Shown: piece by piece, positions 22,349 through 32,380 of the stretch | How positions within the stretch are numbered: the stretch's first letter is position 1 | Layout: every line of letters starts with the position of its first letter | Source of the DNA: Acidobacteriota bacterium | GTDB lineage: Bacteria; Acidobacteriota; Vicinamibacteria; Vicinamibacterales; UBA2999 | NCBI GenBank assembly: GCA_018000455.1 | Contig: JAGNJW010000005.1 | Span: 124,001 to 188,000 of the forward strand | Length of the DNA stretch: 64,000 nucleotides | Direction of reading: 5' to 3' | Position numbers and translations under genes: made by a program | Notes under the pieces: model-generated | Seen by the model: the letters and a program-made list of their open reading frames with translations, nothing else | Told to the model about the DNA's origin: nothing | The model's database searches: none

Positions 22349-22762
22349 ATGCAGCGTACATTTGCCATCATCAAACCAGATGCAGTGCGTGCCGGATCGA
22401 TGGGGAAGGTCCTGGCGCGAGTCGAGTCCGAGGGATTCACCGTCAAGGCCGCGCGGATGCTTCACATGTCCAAGGCCGAGGCCGAGGGCTTCTACCACGT
22501 GCATCAGGCTCGCCCGTTCTTTGCCGCGCTCACCGACTTCATGTCATCGGGGCCGTGCCTGGTGCTGTGCCTCGAGGCGCCGGACGCGATCAGGAAGTGG
22601 CGCGACCTGATGGGGGCGACGGATCCGGCCAAGGCCGACGCCGGCAGCCTTCGCAAGGAGTTCGGCGCCTCGATCGACAACAACGCCACGCATGGATCGG
22701 ATGCGCCGGAGACGGCGGCCTTCGAGCTGGCGTACTTCTTCCGCGGCCTGGAGCTGCGCTAG
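22349..22762 (+). CDS. ndk: Nucleoside diphosphate kinase
   Basis: A 137-residue enzyme that transfers the gamma-phosphate of ATP to NDPs via a phospho-histidine. The N-terminal FAIIKPDAV and the active site NATHGSD, with His115 as the phosphorylated residue, are visible. I chose ATG 22349 because the conserved protein begins MQRTFAIIKP; the frame is open upstream into pheA but shows no homology there. Length is typical. Confidence 0.97.
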   Translation: MQRTFAIIKPDAVRAGSMGKVLARVESEGFTVKAARMLHMSKAEAEGFYHVHQARPFFAALTDFMSSGPCLVLCLEAPDAIRKWRDLMGATDPAKADAGSLRKEFGASIDNNATHGSDAPETAAFELAYFFRGLELR

Positions 22763-22769
22763 CACCACC

Positions 22770-22964
22770 GTGGGCCCGGTCCTGGTCGTCCTCGGCGCCG
22801 TCATCGCCGCGGTGGGTGCGCTCGTGTGGCTGGGAGTGCCGCTCGGCCGTCTGCCGGGGGATATCGCCATCGAGCGCGACGGCGTCCGGATTTATATTCC
22901 GCTCACGACGTCGATCGTCGTGAGCGTGGCCTTCATGCTCGTCAGTTGGCTGTTCCGCCGCTAG
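22770..22964 (+). CDS. DUF2905 small membrane protein
   Basis: A 64-residue protein starting at GTG 22770, 7 bases after ndk. Two hydrophobic helices (about 3-22 and 41-60) flank the signature GRLPGDIAIERDGVRIYIPL, which identifies the DUF2905 family. Function is unknown. The length is normal for the family and shorter than most ORF thresholds would list from this start. Confidence 0.85.
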   Translation: MGPVLVVLGAVIAAVGALVWLGVPLGRLPGDIAIERDGVRIYIPLTTSIVVSVAFMLVSWLFRR

Positions 22965-22988
22965 GCGGCCCGGAGATCGAGGACATCG

Positions 22989-23543
22989 ATGGCGATCAAG
23001 AGCGACCGCTGGATTCGCCGGATGGCGATGGAACACGGGATGATCGAGCCGTTCGAGGACCGGCAGGTGCGAGCCGGCGTCGTCTCGTTCGGGTTGTCGT
23101 CCTACGGCTACGACACGCGCGTGGCCGATGAGTTCAAGGTCTTCACCAACGTCTACAACACGGTGGTCGACCCGAAGAACTTCGACCCGAGGTCGTTCGT
23201 CGACATCCAGGCCGCCGAGTGCATCGTGCCGCCGAACTCATTCGCGCTGGCGCGCACCATCGAGTACTTCCGCATCCCGCGTGACGTGCTCACGGTGTGC
23301 CTCGGCAAGAGCACCTACGCGCGGTGCGGCATCATCGTCAACGTGACGCCGTTCGAGCCCGAGTGGGAAGGACACGTCACGATCGAGATCTCGAACACGA
23401 CACCCCTGCCGGCGAAGATCTACGCTAACGAGGGCATCGCGCAGGTGCTGTTCTTCCAGAGTGACGAGCCCTGCGAGGTGTCCTACAAGGACAAAGCGGG
23501 CAAGTATCAGCAGCAGCGCGGCGTGACGCTGCCGAAGATTTAG
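22989..23543 (+). CDS. dcd: dCTP deaminase
   Basis: A 184-residue trimeric enzyme that deaminates dCTP to dUTP to feed thymidylate synthesis. Motifs seen are SSYGYDTRV near residue 37, GKSTYARCG near 107 and the catalytic Glu region in [11 protein letters not shown]. The start is ATG 22989, preceded by GGAG. It follows ndk, another nucleotide enzyme. Whether it is mono-functional or also a dUTPase cannot be decided from the sequence alone. Confidence 0.95.
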   Translation: MAIKSDRWIRRMAMEHGMIEPFEDRQVRAGVVSFGLSSYGYDTRVADEFKVFTNVYNTVVDPKNFDPRSFVDIQAAECIVPPNSFALARTIEYFRIPRDVLTVCLGKSTYARCGIIVNVTPFEPEWEGHVTIEISNTTPLPAKIYANEGIAQVLFFQSDEPCEVSYKDKAGKYQQQRGVTLPKI

Positions 23544-23571
23544 GCCGGGCCGGACGCGACAGGATGCAGGG

Positions 23572-24099
23572 ATGCTGAGACGATACAAGGGCACGGTGCC
23601 GACAGTGGACGCCACGGCGTTCGTGGACGAGTCCGCCCAGGTCATCGGCGACGTCCACATCGGCGCCGAGTCGTCGGTGTGGATGAACGTCGTCATCCGC
23701 GGTGACGTGCACCACATCCGCATCGGCCGTCGCTCGAACATCCAGGACCTGACCATGGTGCACGTGATGCGCGACACCCACCCGACGACCATCGGCGACG
23801 AGGTCACCGTCGGCCATTCCGCCGTGCTGCACGGTTGCACGATCTCGGATCGCGTGCTCATCGGCATGGGCGCCATGCTGCTGAACGGGTCGTCGGTCGG
23901 TGCCGACAGCATCGTCGCCGCCGGCAGCCTCGTCACCGAGGGCACGCGTATTCCGCCGCGCTCGCTGGCCATGGGACGGCCGGCCACGGTCAGGCGCCCC
24001 CTCACCGACGACGAGGTCGCCAGCATTCGTTGCTACGCCGACAACTACGTCGCCTATCGACTCGACTACCTGGCCGAGGCCGCGGCGCCGGCACGCTGA
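23572..24099 (+). CDS. Gamma-class carbonic anhydrase-like protein
   Basis: A 175-residue left-handed beta-helix protein of hexapeptide repeats (I/V-G-D/x pattern) with the metal-binding histidines in VHVMRDTHPT and VGHSAVLHGC. This is the gamma carbonic anhydrase / PaaY / YrdA family. Activity in these short members varies, so CO2 hydration is possible but unproven. The stop TGA overlaps the hisS ATG by one base (TGATG), suggesting translational coupling. Confidence 0.88.
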   Translation: MLRRYKGTVPTVDATAFVDESAQVIGDVHIGAESSVWMNVVIRGDVHHIRIGRRSNIQDLTMVHVMRDTHPTTIGDEVTVGHSAVLHGCTISDRVLIGMGAMLLNGSSVGADSIVAAGSLVTEGTRIPPRSLAMGRPATVRRPLTDDEVASIRCYADNYVAYRLDYLAEAAAPAR

Positions 24100-25460
24100 T
24101 GGGGGTCCCGACGACGCCAGCGCGCGGCATGCGCGACTTCCTGCCAGCAGATGTCCGCCGACGCAACTACGTGATTGGCGCCATCGCCGAAGTGTTCGAA
24201 AGCTACGGATTCGAGCCGCTCGAGACGCCGGCGGTCGAGAACATCGAGACGCTGACCGGCAAGTATGGCGAGGAGGGCGACCGGCTCATCTTCAAGATCC
24301 TGAAGCGGGGAGAAGGGGCGGCCAGCGGCGAGGCCGACCTGGCGCTGCGCTACGACCTGACCGTGCCGCTCGCGCGGGTCGTGGCCGAGCACCGGGCGGC
24401 GCTGCCGAAGTACTTCAAGCGCTACCAGGTGCAACCGGTGTGGCGCGCGGATCGCCCGCAGAAAGGCCGTTTCCGCGAGTTCTACCAGTGTGACGTCGAT
24501 GCCACCGGCTCGACGGCGATGACGGTCGAGGCCGAGCTGCTCGCGGCCGGCGCCGACGTGCTCGCTCGCCTCGGCTTCGCTGATTTCACCATCCGCCTCA
24601 ACCATCGGCAACTCCTCTCGGCGATCCTCGACGTGGCCGGGGTGCCCGGTGACCTGCACGGTTCGACGCTGGTGGCGCTCGACAAGGCCGACAAGATCGG
24701 GCGCGAGGCGGTGGTCGCGGAGATGACCGGGCGCGGCGTGACGGCGGCGGCCGCTGGCGCCCTCATCGACCTCCTGTTCGCTCCGGCCGGCCGCGACAAC
24801 GCCTCGACGCTCGACGTCGTGGCCGGATTCCTCGGCGCGCATGACAAAGGGGCCGGCGCACTGATGGAGCTGCGGGAGATTCTCGCGCTCGTCACGCCGC
24901 TCTCGGCGGGCGCGCACGTGCGCATCGACCTGACCCTGGCGCGCGGGCTCGGCTACTACACTGGCGCGATCTTCGAGATTGCCGTGGCCGACCTGGCCGG
25001 CAGCCTCGGCGGGGGCGGGCGTTACGACGACCTGGTCGGCATGTTCCTCGGCCGCAAGGTGCCGGCGTGCGGCCTCTCGCTGGGTCTCGAACGCATTCTC
25101 GTCGTCATGGGGGAGCGCAGCATGTTTCCCGCATCGGTCGAGCGCGCGCCGGCCGCCGCCCTCGTTGCGAACTTCGATCGGGCCGCGGTCGGCGATACGC
25201 TGACGCTGGCTGCGGAGCTGCGGCGCGGCGCCGGCGGCACGGCGCTGGCAGTCGAGGTCTATCCCGAAGTCGACAAGCTCGGTAAGCAGTTCAAATACGC
25301 CGCCGACCGCGGTATTCCCTTCGTGGTGGTGGTCGGCGCCGACGAACGTCAGCAGGGCCAGGTGACGGTCAAGTCCCTCGGCGCCGGCACGCAGGAGGCC
25401 GTGGCGCGTGACCGCGCGGCCGAGTACATCGTCTCGAACATGAGGACCCCACGTGGCTGA
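24099..25460 (+). CDS. hisS: Histidyl-tRNA synthetase
   Basis: A 453-residue class II aminoacyl-tRNA synthetase. The N-terminus has GMRDFLPAD. Motif 2 is around the Arg in RPQKGRFREFYQCDVD, the histidine-binding GLGYYTGAIFE is near residue 285, and GGGGRYDDL occurs near 305. A C-terminal anticodon-binding domain follows. The start is ATG 24099, overlapping the upstream stop. The 3' end overlaps aspS by 8 bases, the common hisS-aspS pair. Confidence 0.96.
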   Translation: MGVPTTPARGMRDFLPADVRRRNYVIGAIAEVFESYGFEPLETPAVENIETLTGKYGEEGDRLIFKILKRGEGAASGEADLALRYDLTVPLARVVAEHRAALPKYFKRYQVQPVWRADRPQKGRFREFYQCDVDATGSTAMTVEAELLAAGADVLARLGFADFTIRLNHRQLLSAILDVAGVPGDLHGSTLVALDKADKIGREAVVAEMTGRGVTAAAAGALIDLLFAPAGRDNASTLDVVAGFLGAHDKGAGALMELREILALVTPLSAGAHVRIDLTLARGLGYYTGAIFEIAVADLAGSLGGGGRYDDLVGMFLGRKVPACGLSLGLERILVVMGERSMFPASVERAPAAALVANFDRAAVGDTLTLAAELRRGAGGTALAVEVYPEVDKLGKQFKYAADRGIPFVVVVGADERQQGQVTVKSLGAGTQEAVARDRAAEYIVSNMRTPRG

Positions 25461-27219
25461 GCAACTTGGATCTCTTGCCCGCACCGACACCTGCGGCGCG
25501 CTCAGGGTGTCGGACGTCGGCCGGCGCACCGTCCTGCTCGGCTGGGTGCAGAAGATCCGCGACCTCGGATCGATCGTCTTCCTCGACATCCGCGACCGGC
25601 ACGGCCTCACGCAGGTCATCGTGCAGGACGACGCCGGGCTGCTCGAGCGCGCCAAGCGCCTGCGCAGCGAGTTCGTCGTCGGCATCGAGGGCGTCGTCGA
25701 GCAACGGGCGGCCGACACGGTCAACGCCAAACTGCCGACCGGCGACGTCGAGGTGCGCGCGACTGGTATACGTCTGCTGAACGAGGCCAAGACGCCGCCC
25801 TTTCTCATCGGCGACGATCAGAACGTGTCGGAAGAGACGCGCCTGCGCTACCGCTACCTCGACCTGCGCCGGCCTCCGTTGCAGCACAACATCGCCCTGC
25901 GCCACAAGATTACGATGGCGCTCAGGAAGTATTTCGACGCCGAAGGCTTCTACGAGATCGAGACGCCCATTCTCACCAAGTCGACGCCAGAGGGCGCGCG
26001 CGACTTCCTGGTGCCGAGCCGGGTGCATCCCGGAGAGTTCTACGCGCTGCCACAGTCACCGCAAATCTTCAAGCAGATCCTGATGATCGCCGGCTTCGAT
26101 CGCTACGTGCAGATCGCGCGCTGCTTCCGCGACGAGGCGCTCAGGGCCGATCGCCAGCTCGAGTTCACACAGGTCGACCTCGAGATGGCCTTCGCGCGCC
26201 CGGAGATGGTCTACGAGATCGTCGAGGGGGCGCTGGCGGCAGCGTTCCTCGAGATCGGGGTCACCATTTCCCGGCCCTTCCGGCGTATGCCGTATGCCGA
26301 GGCGATCGCCGTCTACGGCTCCGACAAGCCCGACCTCCGCTTCGACTTGAAGATCCAGGACCTCAGCGCGCATTTCACGGCGTCGCCCTTCGGCATCTTC
26401 CGTGAAGCGGTCGAGCACGGCGGCACCGTGCGCGGCTTCGTCATTCCCGGCGCCGCCGGCGCCTCGCGGCGCGAGATCGACGAGTTGGTGGAGATGGCCA
26501 AACAAGCCGGCGCCGCCGGCCTCATCACCATGCGACGCACGGCCGACGGCGTGCAGAGTTCGGCCAAGGCGATCGGCGAGGCGACGACCACCGCCGTGCT
26601 CGAGGCCATGGGAGCCGCCGCCGATGCGCTCGTCGTGCTGGCGTCCGGTGCCGCCGATGCCACGTCGAAGGTACTCGGACAACTGCGCCTGACGGTGGCC
26701 AAGAAGCGCGGCCTGGTTCCTGAAGGCCGGTGGGAACTGCTGTGGGTGACCGATTTCCCGCTCTTCGCCTGGAACGCCGACGAGCAACGGTGGGACTCGG
26801 TGAACCATCCGTTCACGGCTCCCCGTGAAGAGGATCTGGCGCTGCTCGCGAGCGATCCAGGGAAGGTGCTGGCCAAGGCCTACGATGTGATTCTCAACGG
26901 TTGGGAACTCGGCGGCGGCAGCATTCGAATTCACGACCGCGAAACGCAGGCCACCGTGTTCCGCCTGCTCGGGCTGAGCGACGAGCAGGCCAAGTCCCGC
27001 TTCGGGTTCTTCCTCGAGGCGCTCGAGTACGGTACGCCGCCGCACGGCGGCCTGGCCCTCGGGCTCGACCGTGTCGTGGCGCTCCTGGCAGGCGAGTCGT
27101 CGATCCGCGAGGTCATTCCGTTCCCCAAGACGACCCAGGCGGTCGACCTCATGTGCGACGCGCCGTCGACCGTCGACGTGGCACAGTTGCGCGAACTGCG
27201 GCTCAGGACCGAGGCTTGA
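25453..27219 (+). CDS. aspS: Aspartyl-tRNA synthetase
   Basis: A 588-residue bacterial-type class II synthetase. An N-terminal OB anticodon-binding domain (about 20-110) is followed by the catalytic domain, with motif 2 at RCFRDEALRADRQ. The bacterial GAD insertion domain is about 285-420. Motif 3 is in PPHGGLALGLDRVV near residue 530. The start is GTG 25453, overlapping hisS. A strong promoter for phoH overlaps its stop codon. Confidence 0.97.
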   Translation: MAEQLGSLARTDTCGALRVSDVGRRTVLLGWVQKIRDLGSIVFLDIRDRHGLTQVIVQDDAGLLERAKRLRSEFVVGIEGVVEQRAADTVNAKLPTGDVEVRATGIRLLNEAKTPPFLIGDDQNVSEETRLRYRYLDLRRPPLQHNIALRHKITMALRKYFDAEGFYEIETPILTKSTPEGARDFLVPSRVHPGEFYALPQSPQIFKQILMIAGFDRYVQIARCFRDEALRADRQLEFTQVDLEMAFARPEMVYEIVEGALAAAFLEIGVTISRPFRRMPYAEAIAVYGSDKPDLRFDLKIQDLSAHFTASPFGIFREAVEHGGTVRGFVIPGAAGASRREIDELVEMAKQAGAAGLITMRRTADGVQSSAKAIGEATTTAVLEAMGAAADALVVLASGAADATSKVLGQLRLTVAKKRGLVPEGRWELLWVTDFPLFAWNADEQRWDSVNHPFTAPREEDLALLASDPGKVLAKAYDVILNGWELGGGSIRIHDRETQATVFRLLGLSDEQAKSRFGFFLEALEYGTPPHGGLALGLDRVVALLAGESSIREVIPFPKTTQAVDLMCDAPSTVDVAQLRELRLRTEA

Positions 27220-27244
27220 CCGGGCGCAGCGGCCGCGCTAGGAT
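27216..27244 (+). promoter_or_regulatory. Sigma70-type promoter of the phoH-ybeY operon
   Basis: TTGACC (27216-27221) and TAGGAT (27239-27244) are separated by exactly 17 bases. This is the best -35/-10 pair in the window. The -35 overlaps the aspS stop codon. Transcription would begin near 27251, about 10 bases before the phoH GTG, again giving a very short leader. Confidence 0.7.
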
Positions 27245-27261
27245 TCTGTTCTAGAAAGTAA

Positions 27262-28260
27262 GTGACTGATACTGAAGGAGATAGCGGCATCAGTACCACT
27301 ACGACTCGTCGCATAGCAGTGCCCGAATCGAGCGTCGGCGCGCTCTTTGGCCCGTACGACGAGCATCTGCGGCACGTCGAGACGCTGCTCAACGTGAAAA
27401 TTCGGACTCAGGGTCACGAACTGCTCGTCGACGGGCAGCCGCGTGATACCGCCCGGGTAGAGCAGTGGGTCGGACAGGTCAGCGGCCTGCTGCACGATGG
27501 CCACTCGCTGTCGGATACCGACATCCGCACCGCGGCGCAGCTGGTCTCGGCGCACGACGGTATCGACCTTCAGGAGCACTTCCTGAAGGGCGGGCAGTTG
27601 CGCCAGGCCGGCCGGCGCCGCATTACCGCCAAGTCGGCCAACCAGCGACTGTACCTCGACGCCATCGAGAAGCACGACATCGTGTTCGGCGTTGGACCGG
27701 CCGGCACCGGCAAGACCTACCTGGCCATGGCGCAGGCCGTGAGCGCGTTGCTCGCCAAGCAGGTCGCCCGCATCGTGCTGGCGCGCCCGGCCGTCGAAGC
27801 CGGCGAGAAGCTCGGCTTCCTGCCCGGCGATCTCCAGGAGAAGGTCAACCCCTACCTGCGCCCGCTCTACGACGCGCTCTACGACATGCTCGACGTGGAC
27901 CGGGCCGAACGTTTGCTCGAGCGGGGCACCATCGAGGTCGCGCCGATCGCCTTCATGCGGGGGCGCACGCTCAACGACGCGTTCGTCGTCCTCGACGAGG
28001 CCCAGAACACGACCGTCGAGCAGATGAAGATGTTCCTGACGCGCCTCGGCTACGGCTCGAAAGCCGTCGTCACCGGCGACATCACCCAGATCGATCTGCC
28101 ACCAGGCCGCACCTCAGGCCTCGTCGACGCCTTGCAGGTCGTCTCGGGCATCGACGGGATCGCCATCGTGCGGTTCGACGATCGCGACGTCGTGCGCCAT
28201 CGCCTCGTGCAGGCGATCGTCAAGGCGTACGAGGCGGCCACCGCGGCCGCCAGAGGATAG
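27262..28260 (+). CDS. phoH: PhoH-like ATPase
   Basis: A 332-residue PhoH/PhoL-type P-loop ATPase, often linked to RNA metabolism and partnered with YbeY. The Walker A GPAGTGKT is at 145-152 and Walker B is in VLDEAQNTT, followed by GDITQIDLP. An N-terminal KH-like region precedes them. GTG 27262 is the annotated start; GTG 27319 is an in-frame alternative that would drop a Thr-rich leader. ybeY begins 2 bases downstream. Confidence 0.92.
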   Translation: MTDTEGDSGISTTTTRRIAVPESSVGALFGPYDEHLRHVETLLNVKIRTQGHELLVDGQPRDTARVEQWVGQVSGLLHDGHSLSDTDIRTAAQLVSAHDGIDLQEHFLKGGQLRQAGRRRITAKSANQRLYLDAIEKHDIVFGVGPAGTGKTYLAMAQAVSALLAKQVARIVLARPAVEAGEKLGFLPGDLQEKVNPYLRPLYDALYDMLDVDRAERLLERGTIEVAPIAFMRGRTLNDAFVVLDEAQNTTVEQMKMFLTRLGYGSKAVVTGDITQIDLPPGRTSGLVDALQVVSGIDGIAIVRFDDRDVVRHRLVQAIVKAYEAATAAARG

Positions 28261-28262
28261 CC

Positions 28263-28715
28263 GTGCTGCGCGTCGCGATCGTCGCCACGCCCGCGGACCG
28301 GGTGGCCGTCCGGGCGCTCGGGCCCTGGCTCGTCCGCACCGCCCCTCGAAGCCTCTGCGGCGAGGTCACCATCGCGCTCGTGAGCGACGCGCGGATGCGC
28401 GCCCTCAACCGCCAGTTCCGCCGGGTCGATGCCGCCACCGACGTGCTGTCGTTTCCGTCGCGCGGTGGTCTGGGTATTGGCGACATCGCCATCGCCCGCG
28501 GCGTCGCGGCGCGCCAGGCGAAAGCCGCCGGCCACACGCTGGCCACCGAGACTCGGATGCTCGCCCTGCATGGGCTGCTGCATCTGGCCGGCTACGACCA
28601 CGCCAGCGACGACGGCCGAATGGCGCGCCTCGAAGCCCGGCTGCGCAAGAAGGGCCGCCTCCCGGCCGGCCTCATCGAACGCGCGGCAGCGCCGCCGAAG
28701 CGGAGGCGTCCATGA
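28263..28715 (+). CDS. ybeY: Endoribonuclease YbeY
   Basis: A 150-residue zinc-dependent RNase involved in 16S rRNA 3'-end maturation and ribosome quality control. The zinc motif [11 protein letters not shown] is at about 102-112, preceded by the ATDVLSFP signature. The start is GTG 28263, 2 bases after phoH. The stop overlaps the next gene by 4 bases (ATGA), so phoH, ybeY and corC are one transcription unit. Confidence 0.94.
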   Translation: MLRVAIVATPADRVAVRALGPWLVRTAPRSLCGEVTIALVSDARMRALNRQFRRVDAATDVLSFPSRGGLGIGDIAIARGVAARQAKAAGHTLATETRMLALHGLLHLAGYDHASDDGRMARLEARLRKKGRLPAGLIERAAAPPKRRRP

Positions 28716-29962
28716 CGCCGCTTGCAGTCTTCCTGCTTGCCTGCGGCGCCATCCTCGTCGGCACGGTCTCGGCGGCCTTCAGCTCGATGATGCGGCTGTC
28801 GTTGCGCTTCACGGCCGAGCGCAGCGACCGCGACGACTTGCTCGGTCGCTATCTCGACGATCCGATGCGTCTGTTCATTCCCGCCCGCCTGGTGCTGGCG
28901 ATTATCTACGTCGTGGCCGGCGCGCTGCTGGCACGCGTCATCCGCATCGAGGCCGGCCACGGCCTGCCGACGCTCATCGCTGCCATGGCCGTCTTCGCCC
29001 TGATCGCCGAGCATCTGGTGCCGCTCATTCTCATCCGGCGCGATCCCGAGGCCGTGCTGAGCGCGACGCTGCCGGCCTTCCAGGCCCTCGAGCGCGTGCT
29101 GCGGCCGGTGACGCTGATGCTGCTCAGTGTCAGCCGCAGTCCGGTCGTGCTCGCGGCCCCGACCGAGACCGGCAGTGCCGGGGGCGGCAGTTCACCAGCC
29201 GATGCCTCGCCAGATGCCGATGGCCGGCTCGACTCGACGCCTGACCAGGCCCGGGCGCTGCTCCGGCTGATCATCGATTTCCGTGACACGCTCGTGCGCG
29301 AGGTGATGACGCCGCGTCCGGACATCGTCGCCATCAACGTCACCAGCAGTCTGGCCGATCTCCGTCAGTTGTTCCGCGATCAGCAGTATTCCCGGGTGCC
29401 GGTCTTCGATGGCACGCTCGACAACATCCTGGGTTTTGCCTTCGTGAAAGACCTGGTGCGCGACGACGACCAGTCTCACCTGACGATTCGCGACCTGCTT
29501 CGGCCGGCCCATTTCGTGCCCGAGACCAAGAAGGTGCCGGCCCTGCTCAACGAGTTCCAGCGCGCACATGTGCAGAGCGCCATCGTCGTCGACGAGTACG
29601 GCGGTACGGCCGGTCTTGTCACCCTCGAGGATCTCGTCGAGGAGATCGTCGGCGAGATCCGGGACGAATACGACGTGGAGAGCGAGTCCGTCGTCGACGA
29701 AGGCGACGGTGTCTTCGTCGTGAGCGGCAAGGCCGACGTGTCGCTTCTGGAATCGAACCTCGGGGTGTTCGTCGAGCGGGCGGGCTTCGATTCGGTCGGC
29801 GGCTACCTGCTCGCGTCCCTGGGACGTGTGCCGTCGAAGGGCGAGCGGTTCGACGTCGGCGACCTGGCCGTCGAAGTTCTGGAGGCCGAGCGGCGCCGCG
29901 TCACCCGCGTGCGCATGCGGCGACGCCCGCCCGACACCGCCGTCGAGCCGGCCGAGGCATGA
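28712..29962 (+). CDS. CNNM/CorC family membrane protein with CBS pair
   Basis: A 416-residue protein. Three or four hydrophobic helices in the first 150 residues form a reduced CNNM (DUF21) domain. A Gly/Ser/Asp-rich linker follows. A CBS pair (about 195-310, with [11 protein letters not shown] and [18 protein letters not shown]) and a C-terminal CorC_HlyC domain (about 325-405) complete it. Family members act in divalent-cation (Mg2+/Co2+) efflux. Here it sits between ybeY and era, as in many bacteria. It overlaps both neighbours by 4 bases. Confidence 0.9.
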   Translation: MTPLAVFLLACGAILVGTVSAAFSSMMRLSLRFTAERSDRDDLLGRYLDDPMRLFIPARLVLAIIYVVAGALLARVIRIEAGHGLPTLIAAMAVFALIAEHLVPLILIRRDPEAVLSATLPAFQALERVLRPVTLMLLSVSRSPVVLAAPTETGSAGGGSSPADASPDADGRLDSTPDQARALLRLIIDFRDTLVREVMTPRPDIVAINVTSSLADLRQLFRDQQYSRVPVFDGTLDNILGFAFVKDLVRDDDQSHLTIRDLLRPAHFVPETKKVPALLNEFQRAHVQSAIVVDEYGGTAGLVTLEDLVEEIVGEIRDEYDVESESVVDEGDGVFVVSGKADVSLLESNLGVFVERAGFDSVGGYLLASLGRVPSKGERFDVGDLAVEVLEAERRRVTRVRMRRRPPDTAVEPAEA

Positions 29963-30876
29963 AGGCGGGCTTCGTCGCGCTGGTCGGCCGGCCCAACGCC
30001 GGCAAGTCGACGTTGCTGAATCAGCTCGTTGGCACCAAGTTGGCCATCGTGTCCGACAAGCCGCAGACTACGCGCAACCGGATCGTCGGCGTGCGGACGC
30101 GGCCCGCCGGCCAGATTGCGTATCTCGACACGCCGGGAATCCACAAGCCGCTCAACCGCCTGAACGCCCGCATGATGGACGTGTCGAGGGCGGCGCTGCG
30201 GGAGGTGGACGTGGTGGCGCTCGTCATCGACGCGACGGCGCCGGAGGGCGCCGGCGACCGCTACGTCCGGGAGCTCGTCGCGACCGTGCGCGTGCCGGTC
30301 GTCGTCGCACTCAACAAAGTGGACCTGGTCGACAAGACGGCGCTTCTGCCGCGCATTGCCGCCCTGGCCAACCGGAAGTTGGCCGCCGACATCGTGCCGG
30401 TATCGGCCACGACCGGCGAGAACGTCGACCGCCTCGAAGCGGTACTGCTGGAGCACCTGCCAGAAGGGCAACCGCTTTTCCCCGAGGACTACCTGACCGA
30501 TCAGCCCGAGCGGTTCTTCGCTGCTGAACTGGTGCGCGAACAGGTGCTCCGGCACACCCACGCCGAACTCCCGTTCAGCACGGCGGTGGTGGTCGATCAG
30601 TTCGGCGAACCGGAGGCGCCCGGCGGCCTGCTGCGCCTGCACTGCTCGATCCTGGTCGAGCGGGCGAGCCAGAAGCCGATCCTGCTCGGCAAGGGCGGCT
30701 CGATGATCAAGGCGATCGGCACGGCCGCCCGCCACGCGCTCGAAGCGTTCTTCGACACGAAGGTGTTTCTCGACCTCCACGTCAAGGTCAAGGACGACTG
30801 GCGCGACGACCCACGCGCGCTGGCCGACATCGGCCTGCCCGAGATCGATCGGCGGGGGGGGCGGCGGAAGCGCTGA
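29959..30876 (+). CDS. era: GTPase Era
   Basis: A 305-residue GTPase that binds 16S rRNA and assists 30S assembly. G1 is GRPNAGKS (9-16), G3 is DTPGIH, G4 is NKVD, and a C-terminal KH domain (about 210-290) contains GKGGSMIKAIG. The start ATG overlaps the upstream stop. A run of eight G (30854-30861) lies in the last codons, just before the RKR C-terminus. Confidence 0.97.
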   Translation: MKAGFVALVGRPNAGKSTLLNQLVGTKLAIVSDKPQTTRNRIVGVRTRPAGQIAYLDTPGIHKPLNRLNARMMDVSRAALREVDVVALVIDATAPEGAGDRYVRELVATVRVPVVVALNKVDLVDKTALLPRIAALANRKLAADIVPVSATTGENVDRLEAVLLEHLPEGQPLFPEDYLTDQPERFFAAELVREQVLRHTHAELPFSTAVVVDQFGEPEAPGGLLRLHCSILVERASQKPILLGKGGSMIKAIGTAARHALEAFFDTKVFLDLHVKVKDDWRDDPRALADIGLPEIDRRGGRRKR

Positions 30877-30969
30877 GCACCGGGCTCGGGCGCCAGTCGG
30901 GCGTTGCTGCCGCGAAAATCGCTGTGATAACCTTGACAGGTTGTGCGGATCTGAGCTTCCCTGACTATC
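30877..30969 (+). promoter_or_regulatory. Gap between era and mgtE with candidate promoter
   Basis: This 93-base gap holds TTGCTG (30904-30909) and GATAAC (30926-30931) with a 16-base spacer. A consensus TTGACA at 30933-30938 has no matching -10 at normal spacing. TATCAT overlaps the mgtE start. The leader is far too short for an M-box Mg2+ riboswitch. mgtE probably has its own promoter here. Confidence 0.35.
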
Positions 30970-32340
30970 ATGGCGCCGCAGCGAAAAATCGACGTCGTGC
31001 TGGATTCGGTCCGGCGGCTGCTGCGGATGGGGGCGACCGCCAACCTCCAGAACCTGCTCCAGAAGCAGCACCCGGCCGATCTCGGCCAAGTGTTCGGCGG
31101 CCTTCACGACGGCGAACGTGCGGCCGTCTTCAGCATTTTGGTCGAACGTCAGCCCAAGCTGGCCATGGAGAGCGTCAGCGAGCTCGGTCCGGAGCGCGGC
31201 GCGGCGCTCCTGGCCAGCCGGTCGGCTGAAGACATCGCCCGGCTGGCGCAGGAGATCCCGTCGGACGACGCGGCGGCCCTCATCGATCACCTGCCCGAGG
31301 AGCTGTCGAACGAAGTCCTCGAACTGATGCGACGGCGCGAGTCGGGCCAGGTCGAAAGCCTGCTCGATTACGCGGAGCAGACCGCCGGCCGCATCATGAA
31401 CCCGAACGTCTTCGCCTTGAGCGAAGACCTGACGGTGGCTGAAGCAGTGTCGGCGCTCCAGAGCGCCACCAACGTCGAGATGGTCTTCTATCTCTACGTC
31501 GTCGACCCGCGGCGGCATCTCGTGGGTGTCACGTCGTTGCGGCGCCTGCTGCTCGTGTCGCCGGAAACGCCGCTCAAGCGGATCATGACGCCCGACGTCT
31601 TCAGCGTCCGCGTCGATACCGACCAGGAGGAAGCGGCCCGGCTCGTCGCCTCGTACAACCTGCTCGCCATCCCGGTGGTCGACGAAGAGAACAAGCTCGC
31701 AGGTGTCATCACGGTCGACGACGTGATCGACGTGCTCAAGGACGAGGCCACCGAAGATCTCTACCGCCTGGCCGGCGTTTCGGGTGACGAGCGGATCGAG
31801 ACACCGGCCTTCGAGGCCCTCAGCAAGCGTCTGCCGTGGCTGGGCGTCAACCTCGGCACGGCTTTTCTCGCAGCGTCAGTGGTCGCGGCCTTCGAGGATA
31901 CGATCAGTCAGGCCACAGCGCTCGCGGTCTTCATGCCGATCGTGGCCGGCATGGGCGGCAACGCCGGCATGCAGACGCTCACGGTCATCGTGCGGGGGAT
32001 CGCGCTCGGTGAGCTGTCGTGGCCCAACGCCCGTCAGACGCTCTTCAAAGAGGTTGGCATCGGGCTGGGCAACGGTGTGGCCCTCGGCGTGGTGGCGGCG
32101 CTGGTGGCCTGGGTGACCAAGGGCAACCCGGTGCTCGGGCTGCTGCTGGGCATGGCCATGGTCTGCAACATGCTCGTGGCCTCGACGGCCGGGACGCTCG
32201 TACCGCTCGGTCTCAAGGCGCTGAAGATCGACCCCGCGCTGGCCTCCTCGGTCTTCATCACGACCTTCACCGATGTCGTGGGCTTTGCATCCTTCCTGGG
32301 CCTGGCGACGATATTTCTGCGATATCTCGGGCCTTTGTAG
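30970..32340 (+). CDS. mgtE: Magnesium transporter MgtE
   Basis: A 456-residue channel of the MgtE family. The N-terminal helical domain (about 20-130) and the CBS pair (about 140-255, ending GVITVDDVIDVL) form the cytoplasmic Mg2+ sensor. The C-terminal 165 residues have five hydrophobic helices and the family pore signatures MPIVAGMGGNAGMQTLT and TTFTDVVGF. The start is ATG 30970. It sits between a CorC-type gene and corA further on, so this stretch carries three Mg2+-related transporters. Confidence 0.95.
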   Translation: MAPQRKIDVVLDSVRRLLRMGATANLQNLLQKQHPADLGQVFGGLHDGERAAVFSILVERQPKLAMESVSELGPERGAALLASRSAEDIARLAQEIPSDDAAALIDHLPEELSNEVLELMRRRESGQVESLLDYAEQTAGRIMNPNVFALSEDLTVAEAVSALQSATNVEMVFYLYVVDPRRHLVGVTSLRRLLLVSPETPLKRIMTPDVFSVRVDTDQEEAARLVASYNLLAIPVVDEENKLAGVITVDDVIDVLKDEATEDLYRLAGVSGDERIETPAFEALSKRLPWLGVNLGTAFLAASVVAAFEDTISQATALAVFMPIVAGMGGNAGMQTLTVIVRGIALGELSWPNARQTLFKEVGIGLGNGVALGVVAALVAWVTKGNPVLGLLLGMAMVCNMLVASTAGTLVPLGLKALKIDPALASSVFITTFTDVVGFASFLGLATIFLRYLGPL

Positions 32341-32380
32341 AGCAGGGAAGCGGATAGAATGAGCAGCGAGGTCGGCGTCG

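Noticed and set aside
24066-25808. A 580-codon open frame opposite hisS
   Set aside because: It is an antisense shadow of a highly conserved synthetase and has no ribosome-binding site or motif.
30877-30969. M-box Mg2+ riboswitch before mgtE
   Set aside because: The leader is at most 93 bases and shows none of the long conserved M-box stems.
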